Assembly: GCA_023101885.1 (NCBI GenBank) | Contig: JALPQD010000137.1 | Span: 1,922,001 to 1,986,000 of the forward strand | Direction: 5' to 3' | DNA: 64,000 nt | Source: Typhlomys cinereus | Taxonomy: Eukaryota; Chordata; Mammalia; Rodentia; Platacanthomyidae | Shown: in pieces, positions 43,692-55,440 of the stretch | How the letters are laid out: every line of letters begins with the position of its first letter | Numbering within the stretch: position 1 is the stretch's first letter | The notes under the pieces: generated by a model | The model's database searches: none | Seen by the model: only the letters and a program-made list of their open reading frames with translations | What the model was told of the DNA's origin: nothing | Made by a program: the position numbers and the translations under genes

Positions 43692-45814
43692 ACTTCCATT
43701 CTAAAGCCACAATTCATCACCCCCATGCCCGCATTGCATAAACACAGAGAACAGAGTCTACACTCCATAATCCTCAGCAGCAGTAAAGACTCATGACTGT
43801 TACTAAAATGAATGTCTCTGCTGTGTCACGCCTCTCTGCCACACATGTTCAGTGCTTTTACATCTGTTTTTCACATTTAACTCCACCTGAAAAGAGAAAC
43901 GTAAGCACTGAGGATCAGGTGGTGGACTGCAATGGTTGTTCTTAAAAAATGTTGCCTTACTCCAGAATCCCATAAGAAGACAAAGTGAGAATAAAACACC
44001 TATTACACCTTACACCAAAAACAAGAAGAAGGAAATTAGCCATGAATAAAAGAACTTATATAAAGACAAAACATATGCAGTAATTACCTTTAACGGTATT
44101 GACTTTTTTTTAAAAAAAACATGAATTTTCATTAAAATGCAATTTTAAGTTCTTCCATAGCTTTTTTTTCCCTCTGAACAGAAAATATTGGATTTCAATG
44201 GTTCACATTTTGACTCTGCAATATAACCATGTTCTTTGTGTCAGAAAAGACCAACCAAAAAAAAAAATTAACTTTGTAGATGACATTATTGAAAGGAAAA
44301 GGGAACCAGGATACTAAGTGAAATTTATGATTCTCCATTCTTCCTGGGGAAATGCCTCACACTTAAATATCAACGGTAATTTCCATCTGATGTCAGGAAG
44401 AGACAAAGCAACCAGCGCTATCTTCTACACTATTTCCAAGGCAATTAAGAGTTTGTACAACCACCAGGGAGAACCCCTGCTATCCATAAACTAGCAGGTG
44501 GTCATGGGTTTGGGTCACATGAATGTGTCCATGAGAACCAGACAGCCACATGAATGTCTCAGGAGCCAGGAAGGTGAAAATTAGCTCTGACTTGAAACTA
44601 ACATAGGAGCCCACACTCTCTGCCCTAATTCACAGATGTGCCAAAAGGGGACCAAACTTTGCAATCTTTCTGAGATGAGAGAAAGTTCTAAGGAGCATTA
44701 ATATAATGACTAAAAAAGGAACTTGTTAAATATCTGCAAATATATCGCAGCAAATACTCTTTTTTTGTTATGAAGTTTCATAATAATGTTAGAGAGACTG
44801 ATACACGGATTGATGACTACCTCTCTTTGGTTTGCCTGAGATTGAGGTGTTGTCCAGAAGCAAGACTCTCAATACAAATGATGGTCTCAGGTGAACCAGT
44901 ACAATTTCTCACTCTAAATTTGACAAGAATTGCCCATTTCTAATTATATGCATATTGGGCTTCACTAAGTTGGCATTACTTTAGACAGAAAGCTACTTTT
45001 CTGTAGAAAAGGACATACTTGGGATCCTAAATTTAGAGTTTGGGGTAAGGAGATGGGCAAACGAATACCTTGGCAGGAGAAGGAAGCTGACCAGGAGAAA
45101 TGTTTTAGGAGAGTTAATGCTGATTTTAAAAATATAAATAAACAAATAAGGTCTTCTTTAAATGTATGCATTTAAAGACCTGATTTATGAACAGGTCTTT
45201 CCACCAACTGTTCCTCAGTGCTCTCTCTCCTTATTATAACCATAGTCCTAGGCCTCCTTCCCCCCTTCTTTCTGCTGCTGTCAGATTACCTTTTTCCCCA
45301 TAAGCCTGGTTTTACTGTCCATTTCACCTAAGTTTTACATATAAATGGTGGTGGTAATCTATAGAAATGGCCCCAGACTTTGTCCTCCATGAGCTCCCAG
45401 CCTAAGATGTCTAATCAGAGAACAAACAGATCAACAGGGGTGTGTCTTCAAAGCTTGTGTATTAAGATTCCTCCCCTTTGTTAATGTTCACTAAGCAGTG
45501 AACTCAGAGCTAACAAATAGAATAATAGAGATAACCTTGGTGACAGGCTCTGACTGAAACATTTCAAGATTCCAGAGAGGTATTAAATGCTGCAGAAACA
45601 TAAACTAAAACTAAGAAACAACAACTCTAGAAATGGAATTTGGAACTATGACTATCCCTACTTGTAATAATGTAGGAAGCACTTGAAACTGGAAGTAGAC
45701 TGAAATATTGCCATAGAAAAAGGAGATTTCCATGTCAATGAGTCATGGTCTGTTGTTCCTCTTTGAAAATATTTGAGAGCATCTACAGCTTGACTTACAT
45801 AATGGTGGTCTTTA
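43691..45814. other. Unique sequence, no gene seen
   Basis: A/T runs at 44107-44119 and 44258-44267. No exon or repeat body recognised. Confidence 0.5.
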
Positions 45815-45828
45815 AAAATCTCCTAAGT

Positions 45829-46094
45829 GGGGCTGGAGAGGTGCCTCAGGGGTTAAGCCTCTGCCTTGCAGGTGGAAGATCCTGAGTTCTGATCCTAGAC
45901 CCCATGTATAGACGCGGGACGGAAGCGGGGGCGGCCTGCGTTGTTTCTGGTCCTGGTAGGGCGGAGCCTGTGAATCCTGGGGCAGAGTAAACAAGGAGGA
46001 GGCAGTCCATGCTGGTTCCCGAATTCGTCCGTGGTTCTACACACACACACACACACACACACAATTGAATAAATAAAAAAATAAATAAAATAAA
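45829..46094 (+). mobile_element. Young B2-like SINE, CpG-rich subfamily
   Basis: Head GGGGCTGGAGAGGTGCCTCA, B box ATCCTGAGTTCTGATCC, body GACGGAAGCGGGGGCGGCCT with a small GTT insertion, TGGTAGGGCGGAGCCTGTG, AACAAGGAGGAGG, a short CA tract, AATTGAATAAATAAA. Flanks AAAATCTCCTAAGT and AAAGCCCCTAACT may be a decayed target-site duplication. Confidence 0.93.
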
Positions 46095-46121
46095 GCCCCT
46101 AACTATCTAAATGAAATATCA

Positions 46122-46300
46122 GGGCCCGGTGAAATAGGTCAACAGTTAAGAAACCTGCTCACAAACCAGTGACCTGAGGTCTACCTCTGGAAGCCCAAAT
46201 GGTGGAGAGAACTAATTTCCAAAAAGTTCCCTTCTAACCTCTACCTGTACACTATGGCATGCATGTGTACATTCCCACTCTGAAATAAACAAATAAATTA
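46122..46300 (+). mobile_element. B3-type SINE
   Basis: GGGCCCGGTGAAATAGGTCA head, CACAAACCAGTGACCTGAGG, CCCAAATGGTGGAGAGAAC, TTCCCTTCTAACCTCTACC, CTATGGCATGCATGTGTAC, TGAAATAAACAAATAAATTA: the B3 order throughout. Confidence 0.85.
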
Positions 46301-46839
46301 TTTTTATAAAACAAATGCAGTATACAGTGTCTTCCTGCTATTCCTACCTAGACTTGGAGAATCTACACCCACTGAAATGAGGAGCTTTTCATTTCAATGC
46401 ACAAATGTGTGAGCTTACACTTACCACGCTTGTGTGGACCACAGCTGTTTTCGTAGTTCAGTGGTCAATGTGTCTTAGTCCTGGAGCCAAATGCTTCTAT
46501 TCACCTCTGGAGTTGCAACCTTGGACATGTGCCCAACTCTGCATTTCAGTTTTCTGAAGACAAGGGTTCTTAAGAGGCGCATCAGGTGGAGTGCACTGCA
46601 AAGAATCAGGCCTATGCTATTTCAGCATTTCCCTTGCAGATCCCGAGGGACCATTAATGTAACTCAGGCACAGACCCACATTCAGGACCCAGGTCAGCGT
46701 CTTTTAACCCCTGGGGAGCATTCAAAACATGCTAAGAGGCATGTTGAACTGCAATTGCTACAGAGAGGGGCCTAAAACTTAGGAGACTGTTTTAAAATTC
46801 TACGGTCCTTTTCAAGGGCAACTGGGAGTGATTCATGGC
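46301..46839. other. Unique sequence
   Basis: A 94-codon plus-strand frame at 46491-46775 lacks a recognised domain. Phrases such as TTAACCCCTGGGGAGCATTC hint at an old transposon fragment, not assignable by eye. Confidence 0.4.
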
Positions 46840-47000
46840 CTCTGTTGGTTGTGGCTCAAGAGCTAATGGCAACCAGCTGCCTCTGGCCGCCAGCCATTGG
46901 GCTGGCCCACAGGTGATTTTACTAAGACGGTTAGGCGATGTAGGAGACGAACAGAGAAGTCCACGATGATTTCACCTTATGCATCATTTAGACTGGTAGG
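46840..47000. other. Candidate constrained noncoding stretch
   Basis: Unique sequence with retained CpGs (CTGGCCGCCAGCC, AAGACGGTTAGGCGATG, GAGACGAACAG, CCACGATGA) and E-box/homeodomain-like words (CAGCTGCC, CACAGGTG, TTATGCATCATTTA). Conservation not tested. Confidence 0.3.
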
Positions 47001-47404
47001 TTTCCAGTGACTGTATCAGAGCAGGGCACAAGGATCCTGAAAGAAGGGCATGAGAGTAATACTTAGTTCTTTGGATGGCTTCTAAAGGAGAGCACTTGTC
47101 CTTTAAAGAGGGGGAAGAAGAAAAAAAAAAAGCCACTGAACTAAGAGTTTAAAGTTAGAACACGAGAGTAGAAACAAGACGCCAACTTTTGACTCGTAGA
47201 TGAGCAGTAGGGAAAGTGAACACAAACTAGTCTCATCCAGCTGTGAAAGACAGCAACACGCATCTCTGCTTCGTGGCCTCTGAAAAGGAAATGGTTGAGT
47301 CTCTTACAACTTAGGAGGCAATCTCTTACCAGCAGGTAGCTACTGGAGGCAGGTGTTGGGTCTTTATATTAAGGATAGACACAAGGACTTACATCGAGCC
47401 ATCA

Positions 47405-47560
47405 CTTGCATATTAAAGAAGCAGGATTTATTCATCCTTCTGTGAGTTTCTGTTTCCCTACCTTTAAAATAGGAATCATGATGCCTAGCCCTTACTTGCC
47501 TTTGGGATTTGGTGATGATAAACAGAAATAATGTTCCACATAAAACCTACTTTGAGCTCC
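47405..47560 (+). repeat. MIR relic
   Basis: GAGTTTCTGTTTCCCTACCT, TTAAAATAGGAATCATGATG and TTTGGTGATGATAAAC follow the MIR 3' half (GTTTCCTCATCTGTAAAATGGG…). Confidence 0.6.
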
Positions 47561-48495
47561 TAGAAAGGAAAAGGCACCGCTTAAATCAAGGTAATAGCAT
47601 TGTCAGAGGGAAAGATGCTAGAACAAGTTAATATTTTTTATTCTTATAAAAGCACTGTCTTTCTGGGCATATCACAAAGTTTCCCTGGGGGAGGATTTCA
47701 CTCAAGAATCATCCAGTAAACCCCAGCATCCCATTCCTTCTAATGAGCCACGTATTTGAACTGGCTGCCAAGACCTGTGATGCGGCAGACAGCAGCAAGG
47801 TGTTTTGAAAATAGAGTTTGTTGTTACCCCCCAAATGAGTTCCAATCTAGACTCCCTGCATGTTTGCTGATGTTTCGCATCTCTTCTTCCACTGGGCATG
47901 CCTCTCTCTCTTTTGTTCTCAAGCCCCTGTCACTTTCCCTGAGGCTAGTTTAACAGCCCTATGGAGGTTTTGATTATAGGCAGTAATGTCGGCTCTAGCT
48001 TCCCGTTGAATCTCAAATACTTCTTTCTTTTCTATAATGGATAACTTCAGTATTATTAAATGGAAATTTTTTAAGCCCACCTTTCACATTCTTCAAAATT
48101 CCTGAGGTTTTTTTTTCCTACTTAAACTCACTGTTTCTTTTTTAACTAACTATTCTTTCCATAGAGTCTTATTAGCATTTCAAACCTGATAATATATTAC
48201 AGCTTTGAGGCACATCAGGTCTTTTGTGCAGCCTGTCTCCCAAGATGTTCTCAAGAATTAAAACAGGAGAACAAACAATGTACTCTAATTTGTTGACAAT
48301 TCTACTCTGCAAAATTTAGTTATGCCTGTATAACTGAACCTAGAGGGGAAGAAAGAAGCATATGTGTGGGAAAAAAGCATAAAAGATGGAGTTTTAAAAG
48401 AACTTAAAAGTCAAGGAAGTGAAATGTATGCATATGGAGTCTCTATGGCAATTAATACTTGCTAGGTGCAATGATGATTCTGTTGGGATAATTAA
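47561..48495. other. Unique sequence
   Basis: Nothing recognised. Confidence 0.45.
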
Positions 48496-49020
48496 GACAC
48501 TTGTGACATTGTGGTCCTTGTTGTGTATCTACTTTAAAGATTGATCCACCAGTAGAGAGCATTCTATTGGTGAGTCTCTGAAATGGCTGTTAATCCCCAT
48601 AACCTGTCAGTGACAGTTTCAGCTGCTAAACTGATCCTGTGAGGTGGGCCTCTGGTCACAATATTGAGGAATTATTTAGTAAAGGCAGTCCACTAGGCAA
48701 GCCTATAAGGGATTGTCTTCACTGTATAATCAGTTTGGGAAGACTTAGTTCACAGTGGACTCTTCCCCAGACAGGTAGATAAGGAAAGAGTGATAGGTGG
48801 GATTTTTGGCAAAGCTGGCAACAAGCTGCTGTGCACTGATCCCTGCCCTCTGACCTTGCTGCAGACATGGTATGGCCAATCCCTTAGCTCCTGCCGTCAA
48901 CTCTCTAGCCACCACGGACTATACAGTAGAATTGTGAGTATGAATAAAATACCCTTGGTCCCCTAAGTCATTTGGTTCAAATATTTATTATAGCAATAGA
49001 ATATGAAAATAATATACATT
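48496..49020 (+). repeat. Old ERVL-type LTR relic
   Basis: GCAGACATGGTATGGCCAATC, CTCCTGCCGTCAACTCTCTAG, CCACGGACTATACAGTAGAA, TGAATAAAATACCCTTGGTC and TATAGCAATAGAATATG follow the order of rodent LTR 3' ends (…CTCCTGCCGCCATG, GACTGTA, AATAAACCCTT, CACAGCAA). Same general family as 52690-52945. Confidence 0.5.
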
Positions 49021-49261
49021 CTTGTTATGCTCCTTTTCACAGTTTCCTAGGATGAAGGAAGTCAATCAGTGTTTACTAGAACATAGGAGCCTCAAGAAGG
49101 ATAGAAATCATGTGTTCAAATCAAGCACCCTATTGTGTGCTAATTTCATTCTTTCTAAAGAACTTTATATCCTCCTGTATAGCCCATGTTGGTTAGACAG
49201 GACTAGAAGGAAATCCATCAAAACTTTACATCCTCCAAAATGAACATGTAACCCAATGGTA

Positions 49262-49560
49262 GCTGTTGTACTTTGGATATGAAATGTCCCCCCAGAGAAT
49301 ACTTTTCCCCAGTTGTTGGCACTATTTCAAAAGGTTAAAGAACTTTTAGGAAGTAGAGTATCACTGGAGGAAGCTGGTCACCAGAAGTAGGTGGGCCTTG
49401 AGGTTTTATAGTCCACCCTGCTTCCTGTCTGCTGACACCTTCTATTGTCCAAGATGCAAGGTGAGGATTCCCAGCTGTGTACATGGAGCCTCCTGTTGCC
49501 TTGCCTTCCCCCTCCGTGATGGATCATGTCCTCAAACTGTAAACTGTTTCTTACTAGATG
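49262..49560 (+). repeat. MaLR (ORR1/MT-like) LTR
   Basis: TTGGATATGAAATGTCCCCC, CCCCAGTTGTTGGCACTATTT, TCACTGGAGGAAGCTGGTCA, GTGGGCCTTGAGGTTTTATA, CTGCTTCCTGTCTGCTG, CCTCCGTGATGGATCATGTC and CCTCAAACTGTAAACTG keep the ORR1 block order. The AATAAA region near the end is degraded. Confidence 0.75.
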
Positions 49561-50000
49561 TTGAAGTTTGCCTGCATGCTGTGAAAAAAATCACGACTCA
49601 AATGCTCAGGAAAACAAGGAAGATTTTACTCTCCGTTACAGCTCATAGTCCAACTTGACAGGAGAGTTTAAACTAACATCAGGGGATCTGGCTACACCAT
49701 GTCTACAGGAATTGCTTAGAGAGGAGCATGTCTCACTTGCCAGACTGCAAATCTGTCAAAATATGTCAAAATATGCCAAAGTGTTAAACCAGTTCCCTCC
49801 ATCTTATCCACATGTCCAGAGAATGGTCTCACCAACTATAGACTGGGTCTTCCCACATCAGTAGATATTCTCCTGCAGCCTTGTTCAGGGCTTGTCTTAT
49901 CTGAAAATTCTTCACAAATGTGCCCGGAGCTCAGTCTTCAATTATCAAGTTGACACCTATAGCTAATATACCTAATATAACATACCTAATATAGCTAACA
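49561..50000 (+). repeat. Old rodent interspersed repeat, family as at 2453
   Basis: GCTGTGAAAAAAATCACGAC start, ACAGCTCATAGTCCAACTTG, TGTCCAGAGAATGGTCTCAC, TTCTCCTGCAGCCTTGTTCA, TTCAATTATCAAGTTGACAC. It shares its 3' half with 2655-2830. TCAAAATATGTCAAAATATG at 49757-49776 is a local 10-bp tandem. Confidence 0.65.
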
Positions 50001-50035
50001 TACCAAACATTTGGTCACAACAACACGGAAAGTCA

Positions 50036-50400
50036 CTGTACTGGTTACTCTTTTCTGTTGCTGTGAGAGAACACCCAAAGTCAAACAACTTAAAGGAAAA
50101 AAGGAGATTTATTCAGCGTATGGTTCCAGAGGAGAGAAACAGTCCTTTCATGGTGGAAAAGGCATGGCGGGCTGGCAGAACCTGGAGGCAAGCTGTCATT
50201 GCAAACATCTTAGAGTCTGAGAGCTGCGAGATTGCTGGGTGCAAGAGCAGATCTCTCCCAGAAATAGAGCGGGATGAATCTGCCTCAAAGCCCACCTCCT
50301 GTGATTGCCTTCCTTCCACCAGGCTAAAGGTACCATGATCTTCCCAAACACAGGAGACTGTGGAGGACACATTTCAAACCTTGACAGTAGCTAATAAAGT
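50036..50400 (+). repeat. Dispersed rodent repeat (GGTTACTCTTTTCTGTTGCTG type)
   Basis: GGTTACTCTTTTCTGTTGCT, TATGGTTCCAGAGGAGAG, CATGGTGGAAAAGGCATGG, TCAAAGCCCACCTCCTGTG, TTCCACCAGGCTAAAGG, CTTCCCAAACAC: the familiar rodent repeat order, also seen at 9906-10290. Confidence 0.75.
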
Positions 50401-50482
50401 AACCAATGAGCTTGCATGAAATTCTATACCTTACCTCTGGGATGTGTTACATCAGTGGCAGTCATCTGGTAATACGTAATAT

Positions 50483-50575
50483 TTGTTTTGTTTTTGTTTT
50501 TTTTTCAGTGCTGGGGACAGAAACTAGGGCCTTGCACTTGTTAGGAAGGTTCTCTACTCCTGCACAACCACACTG
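50483..50575 (-). mobile_element. ID-like SINE, minus strand
   Basis: A T-rich run is followed by CAGTGCTGGGGACAGAAAC, TAGGGCCTTGCACTTGTTAG, AAGGTTCTCTACTCCTGCAC: a reversed ID element with its A-tail at the left. Confidence 0.75.
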
Positions 50576-51164
50576 ATGGCAATGGAAGGATAATATAGAA
50601 AGGAACACTTACATATTCAGACCTTCAATCTTTCAACATGAGAGTGGATAGCTGAGCACCAATTCATTTATTAAATCCCAGGGTACTAGGAGACAGACTG
50701 AATGTACAAAGCCACATTAGGGATAACGAGAGAATTACACTTTATACCACAAGAGTGGAATCGTTTTTAAAGAATACATGAATAAGAGATCCATAAATGG
50801 ATTAAGAGGAACTCTGATGATTTGTAGTGTATTCCACAGAGAGGGAGAACGCTGGACTAGATTAATCTGGGGGTGACCCATAAAAAATGTTGTATTTATG
50901 TTCTTTATCTGACTATAAAATAAATCCAAAGTTCTCATATGGATTTTGTTGCTGAGGGTCTGAGAATGCTCAGCAAAAGGAAGACATAGATAGAAGTAGC
51001 TTTTATTTCAATGCTCAGGTGTCCATAAATACGGCCTGCTGGAAGCTGCGCCCTCATTGCTCACCGATTTTCCTATCCAATTTGGATCATAGTAATACTA
51101 AAGTCTGGAGTCAGATGCCCTGAAACTTAATCCTCAGTCTTCTAATAAATAGTTCTTTGATCTC
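50576..51164. other. Unique sequence
   Basis: Nothing recognised. Confidence 0.45.
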
Positions 51165-51186
51165 TCTTTCTCTCTCTCTCTCTTTC

Positions 51187-51239
<53 letters not shown>
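51165..51239. repeat. (CT)n then (GT)n compound microsatellite
   Basis: About 11 CT units and about 23 GT units, the tail of the following minus-strand SINE. Confidence 0.95.
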
Positions 51240-51241
<2 letters not shown>

Positions 51242-51512
51242 TATTCATGTACACATATGGAAGCCAGAAATTGACATTAGAAATCTTCCTCTGTCACTCT
51301 CCACCTTATTTTTTTAAGACAAGATTTCAAAATTGAGCATGGAACGTGCCGTTTTTGGCTAGACTGGTTGACCAGCAAAGTCCTGGATTCATCCCTTTAG
51401 ATTGTAGACAAGGGCTAAGCCCAGACATTAGATAAGTACTGGGAATCTAAATTCAGATCCTCATGCTTATGCAGCAAGCACTTTATCCACTGAGACATCT
51501 CCCCAGATAGTT
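51240..51512 (-). mobile_element. B4-like (ID/B1 composite) SINE, minus strand
   Basis: CATATGGAAGCCAGAAATTG, ATCTTCCTCTGTCACTCTCC, ACCTTATTTTTTTAAGACAAG, TTGGCTAGACTGGTTGACC, TGGGAATCTAAATTCAGATCC and CTTTATCCACTGAGACATCT are in the reversed order of B4-type elements. Confidence 0.85.
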
Positions 51513-51589
51513 CTGCACTCTCAAATGCTTCAGAATCTTCATTCTTTCAAAAAACTATAGTTTGGATTTAACATGTCATACATGTATAC

Positions 51590-51591
<2 letters not shown>

Positions 51592-51633
<42 letters not shown>

Positions 51634-51650
51634 TGTATATATGTATATAA
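51592..51650. repeat. (CT)n then (AT)n tract
   Basis: About 15 CT units followed by ATATATATATTGTATATATG. Confidence 0.95.
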
Positions 51651-52225
51651 AATCGAAATCATTAAAATGCTGTATTAAAAAAGAATGTGGGTCATTGTGC
51701 ACAGGGTTAGTGGGCCATGCGCGGACCAACTGGAAGACAAGCAGGCATGTGTGCTGTGCCATACAGATGCTTAGGACTGCTTAGCTCTTCTCAGCTCTCA
51801 GGGAAGCTGAGTGCTCAGGGACCGGGAAAATAAGAGTTAAATTGACTGCTTTGTGACTGACAGTGCTGCAGGCTATGACAAGCAATCTTTCATTGCTCAA
51901 CTAGATAACAAAGGAAAAAAGACAACTTCTACTTTTTTTTTTATCAAATACAATATTTGCCATCTCTTGTTAGGGAACATGATACAATTAAACCACCAAT
52001 CTTACCCTCTGTGTTCCTTTCCTGCGCTCACAATTTACCCAAACAAAGTGTTGGCTGATACTTTGGAATCTCTCAGGCAACGCTCAACATTGAACATGTT
52101 TGCTTTATTCTGTCCTGTGTCCAACTTACAAATTAAGGAAAAAATGAAGGAGAAAGAGAGTTTTCCTTGATTGCAAATTCATCAGGGAGGTTTTGAATCT
52201 TTTTTTTTTTTATCCAGACAAATTG
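51651..52225. other. Unique sequence
   Basis: A 105-codon plus-strand frame (51853-52170) has no recognised domain; it spans a poly-T run that encodes Phe repeats. Confidence 0.45.
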
Positions 52226-52345
52226 CTTTAGGTATATCGACTTGGTAATTTGTGTGTGGCTAATTGGATCGCCTGATTAAAGGACATAGCCATCATTTCA
52301 AGGTAGCAATTGCTGGACCAAGTGCTCTAATGACTGAAAAAGAAC
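52226..52345. other. Candidate constrained noncoding stretch
   Basis: GGTATATCGACTTGGTAATT, GGCTAATTGGATCGCCTGAT and AGGTAGCAATTGCTGGACC: retained CpGs next to homeodomain-like TAATT words in unique DNA. Inference only. Confidence 0.3.
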
Positions 52346-52689
52346 CTCTAGTGTGCAATTCTACACCTCTGAATAGATGAGATTAGTGGTGTGCAAAACC
52401 AAAGAGAAATCAGGAGACTTCTGAAGCAGAGTACCCAGGGGGCACCAACCACCTTCCCACAGACTCCAGGACTCTCTAGAATTCTGCAGGGTCTAGATCT
52501 TGAGCCTTACCCTTGTTTTAGGATCCACACCCTAGGTACATGGATGCCATGCTGCCCCAGAAGTGACAACCTGTTAGTGCTGAACTCTGAATAGTCTATG
52601 CATTTAATCACTAGAGGTCCTATACTTTTCCTCATTTTTATTAAACTGTTTTTGGTGGTGAGTGTTATTGTAGAATTGACAGGATCTAG

Positions 52690-52945
52690 AACCACCTAAA
52701 AAAAAGTTAGACATGCCTGCGAAGGATTATTTAATTTCACTGAGGTGAGAAAACCTACTCCAAATATGGGTCAGCTTGTTGTATAAGCTGGGTCCCTGGC
52801 CTCCACACCTTCCCTATCCGTTTCTGTCTTCTGGGTCATAATTCAGTGATTCCGCTCACACTGAAAGCTACAGAAACCCTTCTTCTCTTAAACTGCTTCT
52901 TATTAGGCATTAGGTACAGCAATAAGAAAGTTCACTAATAGTTAT
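52690..52945 (+). repeat. Old rodent LTR relic
   Basis: TAGACATGCCTGCGAAGGAT, TTTCACTGAGGTGAGAAAAC, TATAAGCTGGGTCCCTGGCC, AGAAACCCTTCTTCTCTTAA, GGTACAGCAATAAGAAAG match the block order of a rodent LTR (GTCTGTGAGGGATTATCTTG … AATAAACCCTTCC … CACAGCAACAAGAAAAG). Confidence 0.55.
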
Positions 52946-54154
52946 CTCTTCTTAACTTAACAATGTTGACAAATTAAACCAAGAAATCTCAAGGAGTCAT
53001 TTAACTTAAACTTTTACCACTTGTGCTTTGATGAAGTGAAAGGCCACATGCTCCTAGATCTGAATGAAGACTGTAGTCTGACACCCAGATGCATACACCC
53101 ACCTGAGAGCAATGCAGTCAATTCTGAACTTTTTCTTTTTTCTTTTATCCTAATTTCTGGGGTCTCCAAATAAGTGTCAGGGGAATACAAAATATTACCT
53201 AAAGCAAAGCTAAAATTGCATGTTTTAAATTTTTATGTCAAGAAATGCAAAATTAATACTCTCCTCGAGATATTGCTCATTAATACTGCACTTAGACTAA
53301 GCTATAGTTTTAATGGCCTAATTCAAAAGAGTGGAAAATTTTATTTTACTTAATTTAAATCATTTAGATGTATGAGCTATTTTATTTCCACTGGCACTTT
53401 TTCACATTAAGGGTAACAGGGAAGATGGCAAGCTGAAACTCTCTCATAGAACATAAACTCTTGATGGACTGAAACGGAGTTGAGCCTCTGAATACTTATG
53501 ACATAATGAACCAGATGAATTGGAGAGAGGGCTGGCTGAAAGTCCTCAAGAATGTATGCTCCAGGGAGCTGTCCACATGATTGGGTCAGGGAGAAGGCAC
53601 AAAGTGTCACAGAGCTATTGCTTCTGTGAATTACCCATTCAGAACAGTACTGAAATGGGCCACAGCTTGGGAGAGCAGCCAGGAGGTCATGATCTTCAGA
53701 AGTGCCACTCAAGAAACACCTGGGAAAGGGATTGAAAAAGGGAGGATTGGAGCAAGACATTGTATGTAGTGCCCAGCTTTGAATCATAAGATGGTCCCCA
53801 CGCTTCTCAGCATGATAGGGCTGTAGTATAGGGAGTGTGGGTGAGCCACCCCCCAAGTCGTCCACCACATGTTCTCTATAATATGGGAACTCTAGGCTGG
53901 AAGAACTCTATAGTATCTTCCAGTTTTGTGTTTTATTTGGTATTAACGTAAGTCTAGAGAAGCTGAGTATTAATCATTGTTATAGGAAAGCATAAGAAAA
54001 AGCCACTTGTTCATTAAATGCTTTCTAGATGAATAGTTTTATGCTAGTAACTCTACATGGGGTTTTTATTTACTACAATGGATATATGATAAAAACAAGT
54101 CCTTGTACTATATCCCTAGATTATACAATTTCTGATGTTTTCTTATGAACACTC
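52946..54154. other. Unique sequence, longest non-repeat frame here
   Basis: A minus-strand frame of 153 codons (53868-53407) is the longest in the window that is not obviously a repeat. It has no recognised domain, no membrane segment and no splice context. It is opposed by plus-strand frames of 60-70 codons, so I treat it as chance. Confidence 0.4.
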
Positions 54155-54310
54155 TTGACTTCTGTTCTACTGACTTCAGCTCCAGATAAAGCAAACTTAA
54201 ACAAACAAGGGTATACAAAATTTTGAGATAATCTAGAAGGCAAGTGTCAATGCCAGTGGGTGAGTCCCTAAGAGAGTCTATCAGGTCTTTATTCTACTCA
54301 GTACAAATGT
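54155..54310 (+). repeat. 155-bp direct repeat, copy 1
   Basis: Matches 55115-55270 at a constant offset of 960 bp with no gap and about 8 substitutions over the ~145-bp core (54158-54302). Contains CTTCTGTTCTACTGACTTCA at the start and GTCTTTATTCTACTCAG at the end. Confidence 0.95.
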
Positions 54311-54564
54311 TCAATGGCACCAGAGGTCAAGAGCAAGGGAAGAGGAGACACATTCATTTCTCTGAAACTGGCTTCTTTTTCACTATTTAGCCATTCATCT
54401 TTAGAAGATCAAGGTCTCATCGGTAACCTGTGATGGGAAAGGAGAAAAAAGTAAAAACCAAGCTGCACAAAAGAAGCTAAATTTGGAAATGAATATAAGT
54501 AATGTACCTGTCAACATAGAAACACTGTAAATATAGGAATCTGGCTTGAGATATGCTTAATAAT

Positions 54565-54665
54565 TAGATCACAGGTGTTAGATCTCTAAGGTTCAATTCT
54601 AACCTTCCCACTACTGTTTATGTGACCTTGGGTAAATTATCTAATTTCTCTATATTTCAATTCCA
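54565..54665 (+). repeat. MIR relic
   Basis: TGTTTATGTGACCTTGGGTA, AATTATCTAATTTCTCTATA and TTTCAATTCCAGC follow the MIR core. Confidence 0.65.
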
Positions 54666-54816
54666 GCCTTACATATCCAGCAGCCCACTCTGTAATTCTA
54701 CTTACATGCCAAAGTCAGCATGCCCCAAATCAAGAACTTGATTTCCACACAAATTGGTCTTTCCAGTTTACCACTACTCAACAAAAGGGAAATTGCTTTC
54801 TACCAAAAGCATCTTT

Positions 54817-55066
54817 GAGGGCTGGAGAGATGGCTCAAGGGTTAAGACACTGACTTGGAAGCAGAAGGACCAGAATTAGGTCAGAGAGAAGAGCTGAATA
54901 CCACATAAGAATGCCGGGCAGAAATAATGACCAGACTACATTTCTGGCCCTAGATGGTGGACCCTGGGAAACTACAGAGCAAAGGAAAAAGGAGGTAGAA
55001 CAATGTAGGATGATTCCATAAATCGCCTTTAGGCCTCCACAGGCATGCACAGTGCCCTCTGATACA

Positions 55067-55111
<45 letters not shown>
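54817..55111 (+). mobile_element. B2-like SINE, older subfamily
   Basis: Head AGGGCTGGAGAGATGGCTCA, AAGCAGAAGGACCAGAATTA, CCGGGCAGAAATAATGACC, GGAAAAAGGAGGTAGAACAA, TAGGCCTCCACAGGCATGCA and about 21 CA units. The head includes a short extra segment (TCAGAGAGAAGAGCTGAATA). It ends directly at the second copy of the 155-bp repeat with no A-rich tail. Confidence 0.87.
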
Positions 55112-55114
<3 letters not shown>

Positions 55115-55116
<2 letters not shown>

Positions 55117-55270
55117 GTCTTCTGTTCTACTGACTTCAGCTCCAGATAAAGCAAGCTTAAACAAACAAGGGTATACACAATTTTGAGATAATCCAGAAAG
55201 CGAGTGTCAATGACAGTGGGTGATTCTCTAAGAGAGTCTATCAGGTCTTTATTCTACTCAGCACAAATAT
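55115..55270 (+). repeat. 155-bp direct repeat, copy 2
   Basis: See 54155-54310. This copy starts immediately after the CA tail of the SINE. Confidence 0.95.
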
Positions 55271-55337
55271 ATCCTTGACTCTCCCTTTTTCTCATAGCTT
55301 TCATTTAAGTCTTTAGAAAAACTATCACATTGAATCT

Positions 55338-55440
55338 ACCCAGCAGGCAAGCAGGTGCACACCTACAATCCCAACACTCAGGCAGCTGAGGCAGGAGAAT
55401 CATGAGTTCAAAGTCAGCCTGCATCAAAAAAAAAAAAAAA
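55338..55440 (+). mobile_element. B1 SINE fragment
   Basis: GTGCACACCTACAATCCCAAC, TCAGGCAGCTGAGGCAGGAG, AATCATGAGTTCAAAGTCAGC, CCTGCATC and an A14 run. Confidence 0.85.

Noticed and set aside
53407..53868. 153-codon minus-strand frame, longest outside obvious repeats
   Set aside because: No recognisable domain. Length is compatible with chance in 64 kb, and competing frames exist on the other strand.
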